A stretch of 64,000 nt of DNA from the NCBI RefSeq assembly GCF_002909235.1, contig NZ_PHQQ01000008.1:1-64000 (forward strand), in the 5' to 3' direction. The position numbers and the translations under genes were made by a program. The notes under the pieces are model-generated. The model saw only the letters and a program-made list of their open reading frames with translations, was not told where the DNA came from and made no database searches. Every line of letters begins with the position of its first letter. Position 1 is the first letter of the stretch. The stretch is from Arenibacter catalasegens. Lineage in GTDB: Bacteria; Bacteroidota; Bacteroidia; Flavobacteriales; Flavobacteriaceae. Shown piece after piece: positions 52,708 to 61,814 of this stretch.

Positions 52708-52784
52708 TACGCCTTATTTTAATAACGTACAAATAACAAAAGTTCCCATTTATTGAATACAACTAAGTAAAACAACAGATAACT

Positions 52785-53945
52785 ATGAAACGTATTGTTT
52801 ATTTCCTTCCAGTACTGACATTTATGATTTTCTCCTGTAAGAATAAAGCGGAGAAAAACATCATAACCGAAGAAACCAAAAGCAGCAACGACATTACAGG
52901 TAATTTCACATTACCTCCATTATCCCAACCAGGGCAAGGTGCCTACCTTAGTGGGGAGCTGATCTACCCCTTGGACAACAAACCCACCCCGGAATGCCAC
53001 GCCTCTACCATAGTGGAAACGCCATCCGGTCTCGTGAGTGCATTTTTTGCGGGCAGCCATGAGAAAAATCCGGATGTTGGTATTTGGGTGTCAAGAATGG
53101 AGAATGGAAAATGGTCATGGCCGGTAGAAGTAGTCAATGGCGTACAAGATGACACACTTCGCTATCCAACCTGGAACCCTGTTCTTTTTCAGCCTGCTGA
53201 AGGCCCCCTTATGTTGTTTTACAAGGTGGGTCCTGACCCCCGGACTTGGTGGGGAATGGTAATGACTTCTCCCGATGGTGGAAAAACATGGTCCAAACCG
53301 GAAAAAATGGGAACTGACGAAAAAATTGGTCACCTATTGGGCCCCATCAAAAACAAGCCCATCCAGTTGGCAGACGGAACCATAATCTCACCCACAAGTG
53401 CCGAATATAAATTGGAAGATGGGGATGTAGATTGGATGGTGCACTTTGAAATAAGCAAGGATAATGGCAAGACATGGGAAGTTGTAGGCCCTATTAACGA
53501 CGGAAAGGAATTTGATGCCATACAGCCCAGCATACTTACCTATCCCAATGGTAAAATGCAGGTGCTATGCAGAACAAGACAAAATGTAATCTCCCAGAGT
53601 TGGTCCGAGGATCAAGGCAAGACTTGGAGTAAAATGACCGCTACCGAACTTCCAAACCCAAATTCGGGAACCGATGCCGTGACCCTAAAGGATAACAGGC
53701 AGTTGCTTATTTACAATCACACCACAAAGGAGGGCAAAGAACCTAAGGGGAGAAACATGATAAATCTGGCCATATCCGATGATGGCATTAATTGGAAGCC
53801 CGTCATGACCTTGGAAAATGTTCCTGCCGAATCGGGATATTCCTACCCGGCCATAATTCAAACAACCGATGGCTTGGTGCATATCACCTATACCTATGTA
53901 AGGCAATCCGTAAAACATGTAGTTATAGATCCAAAGCAGTTATAA
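52785..53945 (+). CDS. Sialidase-fold lipoprotein B (BNR_2 type)
   Basis: A 386-residue lipoprotein (MIFSC, Cys18). The stretch PTPECHASTIVETPSGLVSA followed by FFAGSHEKNPDVGIWVSR is characteristic of the BNR_2 sialidase-like group in Bacteroidota and Planctomycetes. Asp-box motifs: SPDGGKTW, SKDNGKTW, SEDQGKTW and SDDGINW. The group is annotated as sialidase or exo-alpha-sialidase, but the substrate of most members is unproven. It is 77 bp after protein A and continues the operon. Confidence 0.8.
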   Translation: MKRIVYFLPVLTFMIFSCKNKAEKNIITEETKSSNDITGNFTLPPLSQPGQGAYLSGELIYPLDNKPTPECHASTIVETPSGLVSAFFAGSHEKNPDVGIWVSRMENGKWSWPVEVVNGVQDDTLRYPTWNPVLFQPAEGPLMLFYKVGPDPRTWWGMVMTSPDGGKTWSKPEKMGTDEKIGHLLGPIKNKPIQLADGTIISPTSAEYKLEDGDVDWMVHFEISKDNGKTWEVVGPINDGKEFDAIQPSILTYPNGKMQVLCRTRQNVISQSWSEDQGKTWSKMTATELPNPNSGTDAVTLKDNRQLLIYNHTTKEGKEPKGRNMINLAISDDGINWKPVMTLENVPAESGYSYPAIIQTTDGLVHITYTYVRQSVKHVVIDPKQL

Positions 53946-54011
53946 TATGTACATAGTTATTGGACCAAAGAACAACTTCCAAGGAATCTAATAGCCATCT
54001 AGAACTTAAAT

Positions 54012-55298
54012 ATGTCCAGCAATAAAGTAAGTAGACGAAATTTTATGGTGAAAACCAGTTTTATTTCAGCTTCTGTTACTCTATTCCCAAGCTTAATTCC
54101 AGTAAAATTATTTGGTAAAGGACAAAATGATGATCGGAAAATATTTGTTTCAACTGATTTTGTCAGCGGGGGCGGAAAAGTTACTATCCAGGATGAAGAA
54201 TCGAATACTATTCGAATTAGTGCCCATGATGAAGGTGGTGGGGGTTGGAGTAAAATCTGGTGGCACTTTATGGTTGAGGGAATTAATCTAAAAGATGAAA
54301 TTATTCTGGAGTTGGAATTGGGGGCAGGGGCTAATAATCAATTGTTTTTTAGTTATGACCAAAAAAATTGGGGACTTACCAATTCTGGGATTATAAAAAC
54401 TATAGACGGCAAAGACTTTATTGTTGTTAAACATATCATTAGAGGGGAAAAAACATGGTTTTCCTATGATTTGCCTTATACGCCCGAGCACATTAACGCT
54501 ATTCTGGCCGAAAAGGTAAAGACTTATCCGGACATCAAAACTCTAGATTTTTGCAGAACAAAAAAAGGAAGACAGGTCAGCGCATTTTTACTCAAAAATA
54601 CAGGGCCTGATTCAGATTTTAAGTATGGTATTTGGCTGCAGGCCAGAGCACATGCCTTTGAATCGGGAAGTAGTTGGGTCTTACATGAACTTATGTGCTG
54701 GTTAATGTCCAATGGCACAGAGGCCAAAGCATTAAGACGAATTTCACAAATATTTATTTTGCCCATTGTAGATGTAGATTCTGTTGTAGAGGGTAGAACC
54801 GGAAAGAATCAGAAACCACACGACCATAACCGTGGATGGGACAAGGAACCCTCATTCTGGCCTGAAATGACCGAATCTAAGTTACAACTAGCGCAATGGG
54901 CCAAAAATGGAAAAATGGATTTATTCATTGATTTTCATGGTCCTGGAAATTCTAGCCACCCCTACTTTATTGTGCCTTTAGCAAAGGATTTGTCCAGTGC
55001 AAAACAACGACAAAATAGGTTGAAATTTTTTCAAATCTTGGACGCAAAGCCATTCAATGAAATGGCCAAGTTGACACAGTCTATGACCCATTTTCATTTC
55101 AGTGAGCGAAGCGAGGTAACAGGAAAAGAAAATGCGGTTAAATGGGTAAATAATAATACGACAGACAATGTTGTCTCATTGACATTGGAGGTAAACATGG
55201 GCACTCCCTTAAGTACACAATCCGGTTATCGGGCGGAGGCCATTACACTTGGAGAGGCAATTTCAGCATATTTTGTAAATAACTACCATCAAAAATGA
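54012..55298 (+). CDS. M14 carboxypeptidase-like protein (CCP type) with Tat-like signal
   Basis: A 428-residue protein. The N-terminus SRRNFMVKTSFISASVTL is a twin-arginine-type signal. Residues about 40-170 form the beta-sandwich that precedes the catalytic domain in cytosolic-carboxypeptidase-like M14 proteins (WSKIWWHFMVEGINL, WFSYDLPYTPEHINAIL). Catalytic zinc ligands are visible as H-x2-E in ARAHAFESGSSW and His in LFIDFHGPGN; the general-base Glu is in VSLTLEVNMG. Its place among glycan enzymes suggests removal of an amino acid or peptide from a glycoconjugate, or a non-peptide amide substrate. It overlaps the next gene by 4 bases. Confidence 0.82.
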   Translation: MSSNKVSRRNFMVKTSFISASVTLFPSLIPVKLFGKGQNDDRKIFVSTDFVSGGGKVTIQDEESNTIRISAHDEGGGGWSKIWWHFMVEGINLKDEIILELELGAGANNQLFFSYDQKNWGLTNSGIIKTIDGKDFIVVKHIIRGEKTWFSYDLPYTPEHINAILAEKVKTYPDIKTLDFCRTKKGRQVSAFLLKNTGPDSDFKYGIWLQARAHAFESGSSWVLHELMCWLMSNGTEAKALRRISQIFILPIVDVDSVVEGRTGKNQKPHDHNRGWDKEPSFWPEMTESKLQLAQWAKNGKMDLFIDFHGPGNSSHPYFIVPLAKDLSSAKQRQNRLKFFQILDAKPFNEMAKLTQSMTHFHFSERSEVTGKENAVKWVNNNTTDNVVSLTLEVNMGTPLSTQSGYRAEAITLGEAISAYFVNNYHQK

Positions 55299-56557
55299 AA
55301 AACAGAAAACAGAACCTATTAACCTGCAGCCAATTTATAGCTCAATCGATCATGGTCATCGGTGTATTTTTGGTAATGATTTTGGGTTGTAAAAGTCAAC
55401 AAAATTATCCCGACCCAAACACCAATCCTACTTCAGGTTTGATGTTGCAAGGCGACTGGTTTAAAAGTCCACATGATATTAATTTTAGTGATCTACCCAA
55501 GATTCCTTATGAACATGTGGTAGTGAGCAATGTACAGGAGGAAGGCAATAGCGCAGAATATATCTTTTCAGGTAAAACCTTTAAAGGAGGTGTAAATCAG
55601 CATAGTTATTTGATATTCCATGCGAATAAATTTTGGCTAATGTGGAGTGAGGGTCCAGGTGTGGAGGACCGAGTGGGGCAAGTGGTAAAATATGCCACAA
55701 GTCCGGACGGAATCGAATGGACCGAGCCTAAAATAATGACTCCATATCTAGCGAACTCAAGCCCTACCTCAGAATTTTATAATACTAGAAACCCTAAAGG
55801 AATGCGCTGGATTGCAAGAGGTTTTTGGCAATATAAGGGAGAACTTCTGGCGTTGGCGGCCTCAGATGAGGCAGCAGGATTTTTTGGACCCAGCCTTGAG
55901 TTAAGGGCTTTTAAATGGGATGAAACTGCCCAAATGTGGAAAGATGATGGTATTATTATGGATGACGCAATAAATAACTTCCCTCCAAAAAAAATTCCAT
56001 CTGGAGAATGGATGATGTCAAGAAGATCCCATGACTATAAAGTTAAAGGAGTAGACTTTATGGTTGGTGGAATCGACGGAAAAGATAGTTGGAAAGTTTT
56101 TCCAGTTTTGGGCACGACTAGTGAATTAGCCGCAGAAGAGCCCTATTGGTGGGTTCTTCCGGATGAAAAAAGTCTCATGGCGCTGTTTCGCGATAATCGG
56201 CAAAGCGGATATTTATATAGGGCATTTTCCACAGATAACGGCCGTACTTGGTCGAAACCTGTTCAAACTAATTTTCCCGATGCAAGATCCAAATTTCATG
56301 GTATGAGATTGAGCAATGGTAAGTACATATTGGTTTCCAACCCTCACCCAACAAAACGAGATCCAATTGCCCTGTCAATTAGCGATGATGGCATGGTATT
56401 TACAAAAATGGGCTACTTAATGGGGGGGCGACAAATAGATTACCCCAATGTAATTGAGCATGAAGGATATATTTTGATTGCCTTCTCTGGAACCAAACAG
56501 AAAATAGAAGTGTTGAAAATTAAGATTACGGATTTGAACGACTTAAAGATGAAGTAG
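55295..56557 (+). CDS. Sialidase-fold lipoprotein C
   Basis: A 420-residue lipoprotein with an unusually long n-region before the lipobox (MILGC, Cys31-33). The propeller is recognised by SYLIFHANKFWLMWSEGPGV, ATSPDGIEWTEP, RAFSTDNGRTWSKP and SISDDGMVFTKM. The sequence differs a good deal from proteins A and B, so these are not recent duplicates. It begins in the ATGA overlap of the carboxypeptidase-like gene. No catalytic residues can be assigned. Confidence 0.7.
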   Translation: MKNRKQNLLTCSQFIAQSIMVIGVFLVMILGCKSQQNYPDPNTNPTSGLMLQGDWFKSPHDINFSDLPKIPYEHVVVSNVQEEGNSAEYIFSGKTFKGGVNQHSYLIFHANKFWLMWSEGPGVEDRVGQVVKYATSPDGIEWTEPKIMTPYLANSSPTSEFYNTRNPKGMRWIARGFWQYKGELLALAASDEAAGFFGPSLELRAFKWDETAQMWKDDGIIMDDAINNFPPKKIPSGEWMMSRRSHDYKVKGVDFMVGGIDGKDSWKVFPVLGTTSELAAEEPYWWVLPDEKSLMALFRDNRQSGYLYRAFSTDNGRTWSKPVQTNFPDARSKFHGMRLSNGKYILVSNPHPTKRDPIALSISDDGMVFTKMGYLMGGRQIDYPNVIEHEGYILIAFSGTKQKIEVLKIKITDLNDLKMK

Positions 56558-56740
56558 ATTGTAAAACCCTACGAGGAAAAAATAAATACGTACTATGACA
56601 ACATTAATAGACTTATTTAAGATGAGGAATATTGGCAAGTAAGACCGACACTTATTATTCCCCTCATTTACGCTCGCCCGCAAGGTCAGCTCTAATAACA
56701 GAAAAATTTCCACTATAAATACTTGTAACAATTAACCAAA

Positions 56741-57919
56741 ATGAAAGAAATCACATTAATTCTAATTTACCTTTTTAGCAGTGTTTCCTTAACTGCCCAG
56801 CAATACGACGATTCAAAAGTGCCAGGAAAAGTCGTGGCCTATAGCCCTGCATCTTCAGGAAAATATATTGGCTCCCCTAGTTTGGCGATTCTACCAAATG
56901 GGAATTATGTTGCTTCTCATGATTTTTTTGGACCTGAGTCCAATGAACATCTGAGAGCAACTTCCAAAATTTACACGTCTAAAAATAAAGGTAAATCCTG
57001 GAGCCAGATGGCCGAGATTGATGGCGCATTTTGGTCTAAGCTTTTTGTCAATCAAGGAAAGCTTTGGTTTTTAGGCACTGACAGACATCATGGAAATACG
57101 CTTGTCAGACTTTCAGAAGATGGAGGGAACACCTGGACCAACCCAAGCAATGCTACAAACGGTTTAATCTTAAAAGGGGAATATCATTGTGCACCTATGG
57201 CAATTCTTACGTATAATGGCAGAATTTGGAGAGCTATGGAAAGTGCTATGGGCCCAATTAAAAAATGGGGAAAAAGATATGGCGCATTTATGCTTTCAGC
57301 TCCTATAGATTCCGATTTGTTGAATGCTGATAGTTGGACGTCCAGTAACATTCTATACTATGACCCAACTTACCTTGATGGAAATTTTGGCGGCTGGTTA
57401 GAAGGCAATGCTGTCGTAGATAAGGATGGACAGATGTGGGATATATTGCGTGTTGATGATCGCTCTACATTAGAGGAAAAAGCAGCATTTGTTAAAATTA
57501 GTGCTGATGGTAAAAATGCTTCTTTTGATATCAATACCGGCTTTAAGGATTTCCCAGGAGGCAGCAAAAAATTTATCATCAAATACGATGAGCCTTCTGG
57601 ACTGTATTGGACATTAGCCAATGTAATCCCTGAAGGGATAAAAAAGGATAATGAAGGCACAAATCCTGCTAAGATTAGAAATACCTTGGCATTATTTTCT
57701 TCCCCGGATTTAGTCCAATGGAATCAAAGAAAGGTGATTTTACAGCATCCAGATGTTTCAAATCATGGGTTTCAATATGTTGATTGGATGGTAAAAGGAA
57801 AGGATATCCTATTTCTTTCAAGAACAGCCTACGATGACGGAGTTGGTGGGGCTCATAATAATCATGATGCAAATTTCCTAACTTTTCATCGTATTAAGAA
57901 ATTCAGAAAACTTTTATAA
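56741..57919 (+). CDS. Sialidase-fold secreted protein D
   Basis: A 392-residue protein with a signal peptide (cleavage after SLTAQQ, about residue 20). Asp-box-like motifs include TSKNKGKSW and SEDGGNTW, with LAILPNGNYVASHDFF at the first blade and FLSRTAYDDGVGGAHNNHDA near the end. It belongs to the loosely defined sialidase superfamily; the ending resembles members encoded beside sulfatases. A 183-bp gap separates it from protein C, in which I see no gene. The sulfatase gene follows after 11 bp. Confidence 0.72.
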   Translation: MKEITLILIYLFSSVSLTAQQYDDSKVPGKVVAYSPASSGKYIGSPSLAILPNGNYVASHDFFGPESNEHLRATSKIYTSKNKGKSWSQMAEIDGAFWSKLFVNQGKLWFLGTDRHHGNTLVRLSEDGGNTWTNPSNATNGLILKGEYHCAPMAILTYNGRIWRAMESAMGPIKKWGKRYGAFMLSAPIDSDLLNADSWTSSNILYYDPTYLDGNFGGWLEGNAVVDKDGQMWDILRVDDRSTLEEKAAFVKISADGKNASFDINTGFKDFPGGSKKFIIKYDEPSGLYWTLANVIPEGIKKDNEGTNPAKIRNTLALFSSPDLVQWNQRKVILQHPDVSNHGFQYVDWMVKGKDILFLSRTAYDDGVGGAHNNHDANFLTFHRIKKFRKLL

Positions 57920-57930
57920 TCTATTGTTTT

Positions 57931-59409
57931 ATGACATTATGTAAAGGTACAATAGGGAAATACATTCAAATAATTTTATGTGTTTGTTGTTTCGCTTTAA
58001 ATGCACAGTCTAAAACGCCAAATATACTGTTCATTTATACCGATGACCAGGCATATTGGACTTTGGGAGCATCCGGGAATAGCCAGGCTTTTACGCCGCA
58101 TCTTGATCTATTAACAAAACAAAGTGCATTTTTTGAAAATGCATTTGTCACCACACCTGTATGCAGCCCAGCTAGAGTTTCTCTGATGACTGGCCAGTAT
58201 GCATCAGAATATGGGATTTTGGATTTTATTCCTCAGCCTGGCCACAGGTTGTATGATCCTAATAATCCAATTGGGCTAGACCCTGACAGTATCACTTTCC
58301 CTGAAGTACTTTCATTAGCGGGATATAAAACAGGCTTAGTAGGGAAATGGCATCTGGGCGACTGGACAGAACCAGGTGCTGATCAGCGATTTCATCCCAC
58401 TAACCAAGGATATCAATATTTTATGGGTATTACGGGTGGAGGTGAGTCGCCTATAGATCCCAATCTGGAAGAAGACGGGGTCGTCCGTAAAATGAAGGGA
58501 TTAACAGTAGATATTTTGACTGATAGAGCCTTGCGGTTTTTGGAAAATAATAAAGAGAAAGCTTTTCTACTTAGTGTTCACTATAGATCGCCTCATAGTA
58601 AATGGTTACCGGTAGCTGATGAGGACTGGGCTCCCTATGAAGACCAGGATATGGAAATCCCAGATCCTGATTATCCCAATCTGGACATTGTTAAAGTCAA
58701 AACCAAGATGAAAGAGTATATGGCCAGTTCCTCTGGAGTGGACAGAAGTGTAGGCAAGCTAATTAAGCAATTAAAGGATTTGGACTTGTCTGAAAACACG
58801 ATAGTGATATTCACATCTGACCATGGTTATAATATGGGGCATAATGGAATTGAGCACAAGGGGAATGGGTATTGGATCACGAAGGAAGAGCACCCCGCAA
58901 CCGAAAACCTAGCTATCAATTCCCGCCCAAATCTATATGACCAGTCACTTCATGTTCCTGTAATAATCCGGTGGCCTGGTGTTATCAAACCGGGATTACG
59001 AGTAAAGGAGACCTTTACTAATATGGATTGGTATCCAACTGTGTTGGAAATGGCAGGAGCCAAAATTCCCGTAGGAAAGGTTTTGAGGGGGAGAAGTATA
59101 GTCCCAATTTTGAAAGGAGAAAAACTTGAAAACTGGGGTAATGATCTTTACGCTGAGTACAGTATGATTAATTATAGTACCGCTTTGATGCGTTCATATC
59201 GCACTACTGAATGGAAGTTGGTAAAAGACTTTAAGGATACTACTCGGGATGAACTCTACCATCTGTCCAAAGACCCAGAGGAACGGATTAATTTAATTGG
59301 GCAAAATTCAAATGAAATCAATGAAGTTATCAGCGAGTTGACTGAAAAAATCTATAGAAAAATGAAAGAGATTGGAGATCCCTTGTTAAAATCCATTCAA
59401 AGACCTTAA
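57931..59409 (+). CDS. Sulfatase (Cys-type, S1 family)
   Basis: A 492-residue secreted enzyme that removes sulfate esters. The signal peptide ends near ALNAQSK (about residue 26). The N-terminal metal site is PNILFIYTDDQ, and the modification signature is VCSPARVSLMTGQ with the Cys (about 78) to be converted to formylglycine. GKWHLGDW and FTSDHGYNMGHNG complete the active site. It belongs to the broad arylsulfatase-like S1 family; the subfamily and target position on the sugar cannot be told. A SUMF1-type maturase is required; the NirV-like protein at 9083 is not a safe candidate. Confidence 0.93.
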   Translation: MTLCKGTIGKYIQIILCVCCFALNAQSKTPNILFIYTDDQAYWTLGASGNSQAFTPHLDLLTKQSAFFENAFVTTPVCSPARVSLMTGQYASEYGILDFIPQPGHRLYDPNNPIGLDPDSITFPEVLSLAGYKTGLVGKWHLGDWTEPGADQRFHPTNQGYQYFMGITGGGESPIDPNLEEDGVVRKMKGLTVDILTDRALRFLENNKEKAFLLSVHYRSPHSKWLPVADEDWAPYEDQDMEIPDPDYPNLDIVKVKTKMKEYMASSSGVDRSVGKLIKQLKDLDLSENTIVIFTSDHGYNMGHNGIEHKGNGYWITKEEHPATENLAINSRPNLYDQSLHVPVIIRWPGVIKPGLRVKETFTNMDWYPTVLEMAGAKIPVGKVLRGRSIVPILKGEKLENWGNDLYAEYSMINYSTALMRSYRTTEWKLVKDFKDTTRDELYHLSKDPEERINLIGQNSNEINEVISELTEKIYRKMKEIGDPLLKSIQRP

Positions 59410-59425
59410 CCCAAACAATCTGAAA

Positions 59426-59456
59426 AATCTTATTATTTTTAGTGCAGTTTAAGATT
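59426..59456. terminator. Hairpin between convergent sulfatase genes
   Basis: AATCTTA and TAAGATT form a 7-bp AT-rich stem around a 17-base loop, with T-rich sequence on the far side. It lies between two sulfatase genes that face each other. The stem is weak. Confidence 0.4.
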
Positions 59457-59477
59457 ATTTGCTTTATCCTTATTATT

Positions 59478-61082
59478 TCATTTTAACAATTTTGTCATCT
59501 CTGCCGATTCAAAATCGGTTTTGTTGACCCAACCGGCGTTTGGGTTTTCGCCTTTCATTTGGCGCTCATAAAAATTTCGGTCCGCTTCATTTGCGTACAG
59601 ATACTCATCAAAAACATGCCCATTTCCAAGTATGCGAGGATCCTTTTGTTTTTTTAATTCTTCAATTAATTGTGTTTCTAGCTTGTCCGTAGTATCTGAT
59701 AATCCGGGCTGGTCTATTAGATTATTAATGCAAAGCGGATCATCGACTACATTGTATAACTCTTTATTGGGGCGTTTCCCAAAACAGAGATCCCAATACT
59801 TATTTGCCCCTAATATCCTTCGGTCATTCAATATTTGAGTTTTGGTGGCACCTCCATCCGTGTTTAAATAACCTGTTTCCGGATTTCCTGCAGGCCAGCG
59901 GTCTGTCTCAAAATTAAGTACAAGTAAATAATCTCCCTTGCGAATTCCTCTGATTGGATATCCCAAATCATTTGGTCTACCTACATCATGTCGCTCTTTC
60001 CCAATTAATACAAAGTCTCTGTCTTCCGATATATTTTCCCCACTATCAGAATACAAAATATCAGTTAAACTTCTTCCTTCAATTGGTTGCATTTGTGAAT
60101 CAGATTGTTCAATACCGGCCAGCTCAAGAAATGTTGGTGCAAAATCGATAAAACTTACAAAATCATTAATATTACGACCAGGTTGTTTTACTCCATCTTT
60201 CCACATAATAGCAAGTGGCAAATGGTTGGAATACTCATAAGCTTGCCCTTTAACACGTGGAAATGGCATGCCGTTATCCGATGTTACGATAACAATTGTA
60301 TTGTCTAGCATTCCCCGGTCTTCTAGAGTTTTTAGCATTCGCTCCAAATGTGAATCGAAGTATTCTATTTCGAAAGCGTAATCTAGCATATCTGTCCTAA
60401 CTACTTCATTGTCTGGCCAAAAACCGAATACATCATCAACATCCTCGAGGTTTTTATTGCCCTTGTTTATACCACTGCCATATTCATATTCACGATGGGG
60501 TTCGAACCCTCCATACCAAAAACAAAATGGTTCGTCTTCTGATTTCTCATTTAAAAATTCCACAAAATTGGCCGCGTAATCTATATTCGACATTGAATTT
60601 GTGGGAGGGGTTGTTTTCTTTTCATTAAATTCTTTTCCCAAAACAAGTCGTTGTTCCCCATTTTTAGTTAATGCCACAGTTGGTGCTAATCCCTTGGCAG
60701 TTAAACCAACATGATAGCCGTTCTCACTAAGCGTTTCAGCATATGTCTTAAATTTAGTTGGAAAATAACTCCAATGATTTCCAGCCTCTTCCAATTGCCA
60801 GGAATTACGACCTGTTACAATACAAGAACGTGAAGGTGCGCACTTTGCATTGGGAGTATATGCGTTAGTAAAAAGTAAACCTTGCTCAGCAACTCTGTCG
60901 AACGCTGGCGTTTTTACCCAAGAGCTGCCATAAGCGCCCATGTGCTTAAAGGTGGCATCGTCGGCAATACAGAAAAGTATGTTGGGAGGTGGACTTTCAA
61001 CTTGCTTTTTAGCTGGATCGCAACTTAATAGTATTGAAAAAAAGGCAATTGTTGAAATGAAGATAATTTTTGATGTATTCAT
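59478..61082 (-). CDS. Sulfatase lipoprotein (Cys-type, S1 family)
   Basis: 534 residues from the ATG at 61082 ([14 protein letters not shown]), which starts a lipoprotein signal (ILLSC, about Cys21); an in-frame ATG at 61133 would place 17 extra residues before it. [17 protein letters not shown] holds the metal site, and [12 protein letters not shown] is the formylglycine signature (Cys about 81). Also seen: [16 protein letters not shown]. It resembles heparan/N-sulfoglucosamine sulfohydrolase-type members (S1_8-like) in general pattern, but that is a weak impression. It is the only gene of the sugar locus on the minus strand. Confidence 0.92.
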   Translation of the reverse strand: MNTSKIIFISTIAFFSILLSCDPAKKQVESPPPNILFCIADDATFKHMGAYGSSWVKTPAFDRVAEQGLLFTNAYTPNAKCAPSRSCIVTGRNSWQLEEAGNHWSYFPTKFKTYAETLSENGYHVGLTAKGLAPTVALTKNGEQRLVLGKEFNEKKTTPPTNSMSNIDYAANFVEFLNEKSEDEPFCFWYGGFEPHREYEYGSGINKGNKNLEDVDDVFGFWPDNEVVRTDMLDYAFEIEYFDSHLERMLKTLEDRGMLDNTIVIVTSDNGMPFPRVKGQAYEYSNHLPLAIMWKDGVKQPGRNINDFVSFIDFAPTFLELAGIEQSDSQMQPIEGRSLTDILYSDSGENISEDRDFVLIGKERHDVGRPNDLGYPIRGIRKGDYLLVLNFETDRWPAGNPETGYLNTDGGATKTQILNDRRILGANKYWDLCFGKRPNKELYNVVDDPLCINNLIDQPGLSDTTDKLETQLIEELKKQKDPRILGNGHVFDEYLYANEADRNFYERQMKGENPNAGWVNKTDFESAEMTKLLK

Positions 61083-61238
61083 TAAAAAATAATGTTTTTT
61101 CGATCCACTTAAGTTATAACTTTTTTGTATCAACCTGAGTTTGATTAATAATATTTAATCTTTAGGTAACAAAAAAGATAGATTATTAGTAAAGCTAAAG
61201 CATTGAAATTGAATTTATTAACCTAAACATCTAGTTGT

Positions 61239-61551
61239 GATATCTACGTTAAAGTTTCAGAAATTCTCAGTTTGGTTGATGAGTTTTACAAGGAAAATAA
61301 TGAAATTGTCGATAAGGCCTAAATGGGTGGCGATGGAAGTGGCAAGAATGCTTTACAATATTAGTAAATATGGCTCGGGTTATTTAAAGGGACTAAATGG
61401 AGCAGCTTCACTATTGGGATTGTGCGGCCCATATCTTGCCCCTCCCTTCAAACAGTTCAAGGAATTGGAAGTGATCTCTAATAATTTGAAAGTAATTCAA
61501 TCTAATATCGAAAAAATAGGGCTGTCTGGTCATACTCAGCAGTATATTTAA
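61239..61551 (+). pseudogene. Remnant of a DapA/NanA-family aldolase, C-terminal part only
   Basis: The frame ending at 61551 encodes KWVAMEVARMLYNISKYGSG...YLKGLNGAASLLGLCGPYLA-PPFKQFKELE, which matches the last 80-90 residues of dihydrodipicolinate synthase / N-acetylneuraminate lyase family proteins. The preceding 28 codons of another frame (from 61239: DIYVKVSEILSLVDEFYKEN, stop at 61320) also look like family sequence, so a frameshift near 61300 is likely. The barrel with the active-site Lys and Tyr is absent. It lies between a sulfatase and the symporter gene. Confidence 0.65.
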
Positions 61552-61749
61552 GGTTTTCGCATTCAGATATAAAAAATTAAACCACAAGCTTTTCAAAATA
61601 AACCTACTTTCTTTTGATATTATCAAATAATTAATTATCATTGCTTAATCGATAAAGCAGATAATGTGACGAATACTCATATCCAGTATATCCTCTTATC
61701 ATTAAATGGCTTTGACGATATAATAAAATTCAGAATTTTACAATTAGCC

Positions 61750-61758
61750 AACGTTTAA
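61750..61758. promoter_or_regulatory. Possible second LacI-type operator, before the symporter
   Basis: AACGTTTAA matches 9 of 12 bases of the palindrome at 47916, with the right half intact. It lies 57 bp before the symporter ATG. In AT-rich DNA a similar string also occurs at about 43608, so chance is a real possibility. Nothing else resembling a gene is seen in 61552-61814. Confidence 0.3.
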
Positions 61759-61814
61759 GTAGCGTGAATATCCTACTTTTAAAAAAAATACCAAAACCTA
61801 AATAGCCAAACACA

